From an uncultured Oscillospiraceae bacterium (GTDB lineage Bacteria; Bacillota; Clostridia; Oscillospirales; Ruminococcaceae), in the NCBI GenBank assembly GCA_900539195.1, contig UQBC01000047.1, positions 1-15,553 of the forward strand: a stretch of 15,553 bases of DNA, given 5' to 3'. The notes below the pieces were generated by a model that was not told the origin of the DNA, did no database searches, and worked only from the letters and a program-made list of their open reading frames with translations. Position numbers and translations under genes: made by a program. The number at the start of each line of letters is the position of its first letter. The stretch's first letter is position 1. Shown in pieces: positions 13,515 through 15,553 of the stretch.

Positions 13515-14198
13515 ATGAAGCTCCTGTTTGCAGAAGATGAGGTCAGTATGGCTGAGGCTGTAACCGACATTCTGACCTATCATAATTATACGGTAGACAC
13601 GGTTTATGACGGTGCTGACGCTCTTGATTACGCAAGAGCCGAGCAGTATGACGGGATAATTCTTGATATAATGATGCCGAAAAAGAGCGGCTTGGAGGTG
13701 CTTAAAACACTAAGGAGCGAGGGGAACACCACTCCTATTCTCCTGCTTACCGCAAAGGCTGAGGTCGAGGACAGGATAGCGGGTCTTGATATGGGTGCGG
13801 ACGATTACCTGCCGAAGCCGTTTGTAATGGGCGAACTTCTTTCCCGTGTCAGAGCAATGCTCCGCAGAAAAGACAGGTTTACACCCAATATAATGACATT
13901 CGGCAACGTGTCGCTCAATCTCAGCAGCTGTGAGCTTAAAGGACCGTTGCAGTCTATTGTCCTGCCCAAGATAGAATACAAGCTGATGGAGCTTCTTATG
14001 CTCAACAAGGGCATCTATCTTTCCACTGAAGATATTCTCGTAAAGGTCTGGGGCTATGAGAGCGATGCAGAGAGTGGTGCAGTATGGGTATACATATCCT
14101 ATGTAAGAAAACGTCTTGCTGCTATCGGTGCAGATATTGAAATCCGAGCCAAGCGCAGTGTTGGCTATACTCTTGCAAAGATCGGGGTTGCTGACTGA
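13515..14198 (+). CDS. OmpR/PhoB-family response regulator
   Basis: The 227-residue protein has a receiver domain (1-120) and a winged-helix DNA-binding domain (about 130-222). Receiver residues are Glu7-Asp8-Glu9 (acidic pocket), the phosphoacceptor Asp51 in LDIMMP, Thr79 and Lys101 in LPKPF. The C-terminal domain shows the family pattern: PKIEYKLMELLMLNKG, VWGYESDAESGAVWVYISYVRKRL and RSVGYTL. It overlaps the kinase gene by one base, giving a classical pair. The trigger is unknown; nothing nearby (transporter or resistance gene) within the window reveals a target except possibly its own promoter. Confidence 0.93.
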   Translation: MKLLFAEDEVSMAEAVTDILTYHNYTVDTVYDGADALDYARAEQYDGIILDIMMPKKSGLEVLKTLRSEGNTTPILLLTAKAEVEDRIAGLDMGADDYLPKPFVMGELLSRVRAMLRRKDRFTPNIMTFGNVSLNLSSCELKGPLQSIVLPKIEYKLMELLMLNKGIYLSTEDILVKVWGYESDAESGAVWVYISYVRKRLAAIGADIEIRAKRSVGYTLAKIGVAD

Positions 14199-15553
14199 TG
14201 GTAAAACAGCTTCAGAAAAAGTTTATCATATCCGCTATGCTGGCGGTAACAATTCTGCTTGTCGTGCTTATCGGCGGAATAAACGTTTTCAATTATCTCA
14301 CCACAAGCAACGATAACGACAGGCTTATGGAGATGCTCTGCTACAGCTTTGAAACCTCAACAAAGTGGAACGCAGATACAACCGACAATACTCAGTCCCC
14401 GCAAAGTATAAACGGCACTCAGAAAAATACAGCCGCCGACATATCCGGCAGTCAGAATAATCCCGATTTTCCGCCGCAAGACAATGGAACTAAACCACCG
14501 GATGATAAAAAGAACAACGGCTTTGGCAGACACGATAAAAACGCAGTGGATTCTGCACGCTATGCCGCAGTTGCGATCGACAAAAACGGCAATATCATAA
14601 GGACAGATGTAACTCATATATCCTCGCTTACCGAGGACGAAGTGACCGCTATTACCGAGGCACTTAAAAATACCGCTTCGGGAACAGGCACATACAGCGG
14701 CTTTCTGTACAGGATAAGCGAAACGAAGCGTGCAGAAGGCAAGGTTATCATCCTGCTTGACAACGGTATGCAGATAAGCTCATTCTTTACGGTACTGTTT
14801 ATATCGGTCGGCGCAGGAATATTCGGCTGGCTTCTGATGCTGTTGCTTGTTATTCTGCTTTCAAAGAAAACTATAGCCCCTGTTGCACGAAGCATTGAAA
14901 AGCAAAAGCAGTTTGTCACAAACGCAGGTCACGAAATAAAGACGCCGCTTGCCATTATCCTTGCCAATACAGACGCAATGGAGCTTCACAACGGTGAAAA
15001 CAAGTGGAGCAAGAATATCCGTGCGCAGACGCTCAGGCTCAGCGGACTTATGCAAAATCTGCTTATGCTTGCCAAGATGGACGAAAGTTCAGCAAAGCTC
15101 CCAATGTGCAGTTTCGATATAAGCACTGCGGCAGAAGATACGGTAAATGCATTTATAGAGCCTGCCGCCCTCAAAGGCGTGATGATAGAGCAGGATATTC
15201 AGAAAGGACTTCAGCTCAACGGCAACCGCGACAGTATAGTACAGCTTATGACGGTTCTTCTTGACAATGCAGTGAAGTACACCGAAAGCGGCGGCATGAT
15301 AAGAGCAAAGCTCAGCGGCAACGATAAGAATATAGCACTCAGCATAGCAAATACCTGTGAGCCTATTGACCACCCCGAAAAGCTGTTCGACCGCTTTTAT
15401 CGGGGCGACAGCGCAAGGACACAGAAAAACGGCGGCTACGGTATAGGCTTATCGGTGGCTCAGGCAATAGCGGAGCTTCATAAAGGCACTATCACAGCGG
15501 AAAATATAACCGATACATCTCCTGATAATCCCGATATTAACACGGATAATATG
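14198..15553 (+). CDS. Sensor histidine kinase, cut by the window end
   Basis: The frame starts at ATG 14198, sharing one base with the regulator's stop, and stays open for 452 codons to the edge, so the C-terminal end is missing. Helix 1 is about 9-31 and helix 2 about 195-222; the 163-residue outside part between them contains a low-complexity Asn/Gln/Pro/Asp stretch (about 58-115) and then a small possibly folded domain. No full HAMP domain is visible: helix 2 runs into a short linker and the H-box FVTNAGHEIKTPLA with His245. The catalytic domain has the N-box LLDNAVKYT (Asn357), F-box FDRFYRGD (398-404 region) and G2-box GGYGIGLSVAQ (412-422), so the kinase core appears complete and active. 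The signal is unknown. Confidence 0.93.
   Translation, partial: MVKQLQKKFIISAMLAVTILLVVLIGGINVFNYLTTSNDNDRLMEMLCYSFETSTKWNADTTDNTQSPQSINGTQKNTAADISGSQNNPDFPPQDNGTKPPDDKKNNGFGRHDKNAVDSARYAAVAIDKNGNIIRTDVTHISSLTEDEVTAITEALKNTASGTGTYSGFLYRISETKRAEGKVIILLDNGMQISSFFTVLFISVGAGIFGWLLMLLLVILLSKKTIAPVARSIEKQKQFVTNAGHEIKTPLAIILANTDAMELHNGENKWSKNIRAQTLRLSGLMQNLLMLAKMDESSAKLPMCSFDISTAAEDTVNAFIEPAALKGVMIEQDIQKGLQLNGNRDSIVQLMTVLLDNAVKYTESGGMIRAKLSGNDKNIALSIANTCEPIDHPEKLFDRFYRGDSARTQKNGGYGIGLSVAQAIAELHKGTITAENITDTSPDNPDINTDNM

Noticed and set aside
14116..14316. 66-residue + strand frame at the regulator/kinase junction
   Set aside because: It overlaps both genes out of frame and would conflict with two well-supported proteins.

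Overview
The window is a stretch of a Gram-positive gut-type Firmicutes chromosome, most likely Clostridia of the Ruminococcus / [Eubacterium] siraeum kind. This is inferred from strong GGAGG-type ribosome sites, consensus sigma-A promoters, the clostridial split of PurH into two proteins, and protein styles such as the PurE signature GKAAHLAG and a PurF paralog starting MGGFFG. The species call is not proven. Every supported gene lies on the + strand.

Positions 1-298 are a short regulatory leader: a consensus promoter, a 35-codon open reading frame with a strong ribosome site, and a terminator-like hairpin whose 5' arm begins at that frame's stop codon. Two earlier copies of the hairpin's 3' arm lie inside the small frame, so an attenuation switch is possible. 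Positions 299-8222 are a tightly packed de novo purine operon: purE, purC, a PurF paralog without the glutaminase cysteine, purF, purM, purN, a PurO-type IMP cyclohydrolase and a stand-alone AICAR transformylase (the C-terminal half of ordinary PurH). Together they cover PRPP to phosphoribosylamine, GAR formylation, AIR synthesis and carboxylation, SAICAR synthesis and the last two steps to IMP. purD follows later (11012-12292). purL/Q/S, purB and purK are not in the window.

Between the AICAR transformylase and purD, after a strong terminator (8234-8264), sits a four-gene block (8290-10977): a lipoprotein, a two-helix membrane protein with a possible PH-like tail, a second lipoprotein related to the first, and a pentapeptide-repeat protein. 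The last three overlap by ATGA junctions. None is recognisable as a purine enzyme, so this is the least explained part of the purine locus.

After purD, an extended -10 promoter drives secG, which encodes a SecG with a long Ser/Thr/Asp-rich C-terminal tail and ends at a perfect terminator. A second extended -10 promoter follows, then a roughly 182-bp element with 24-bp imperfect terminal inverted repeats (MITE-like) lying in the presumed 5' UTR of a 58-residue two-helix membrane protein. The window closes with an OmpR-type response regulator and its histidine kinase, which is cut by the right edge. They overlap by one base and are preceded by a -10 box and an 11-bp-phased direct repeat where an OmpR-class regulator would bind.
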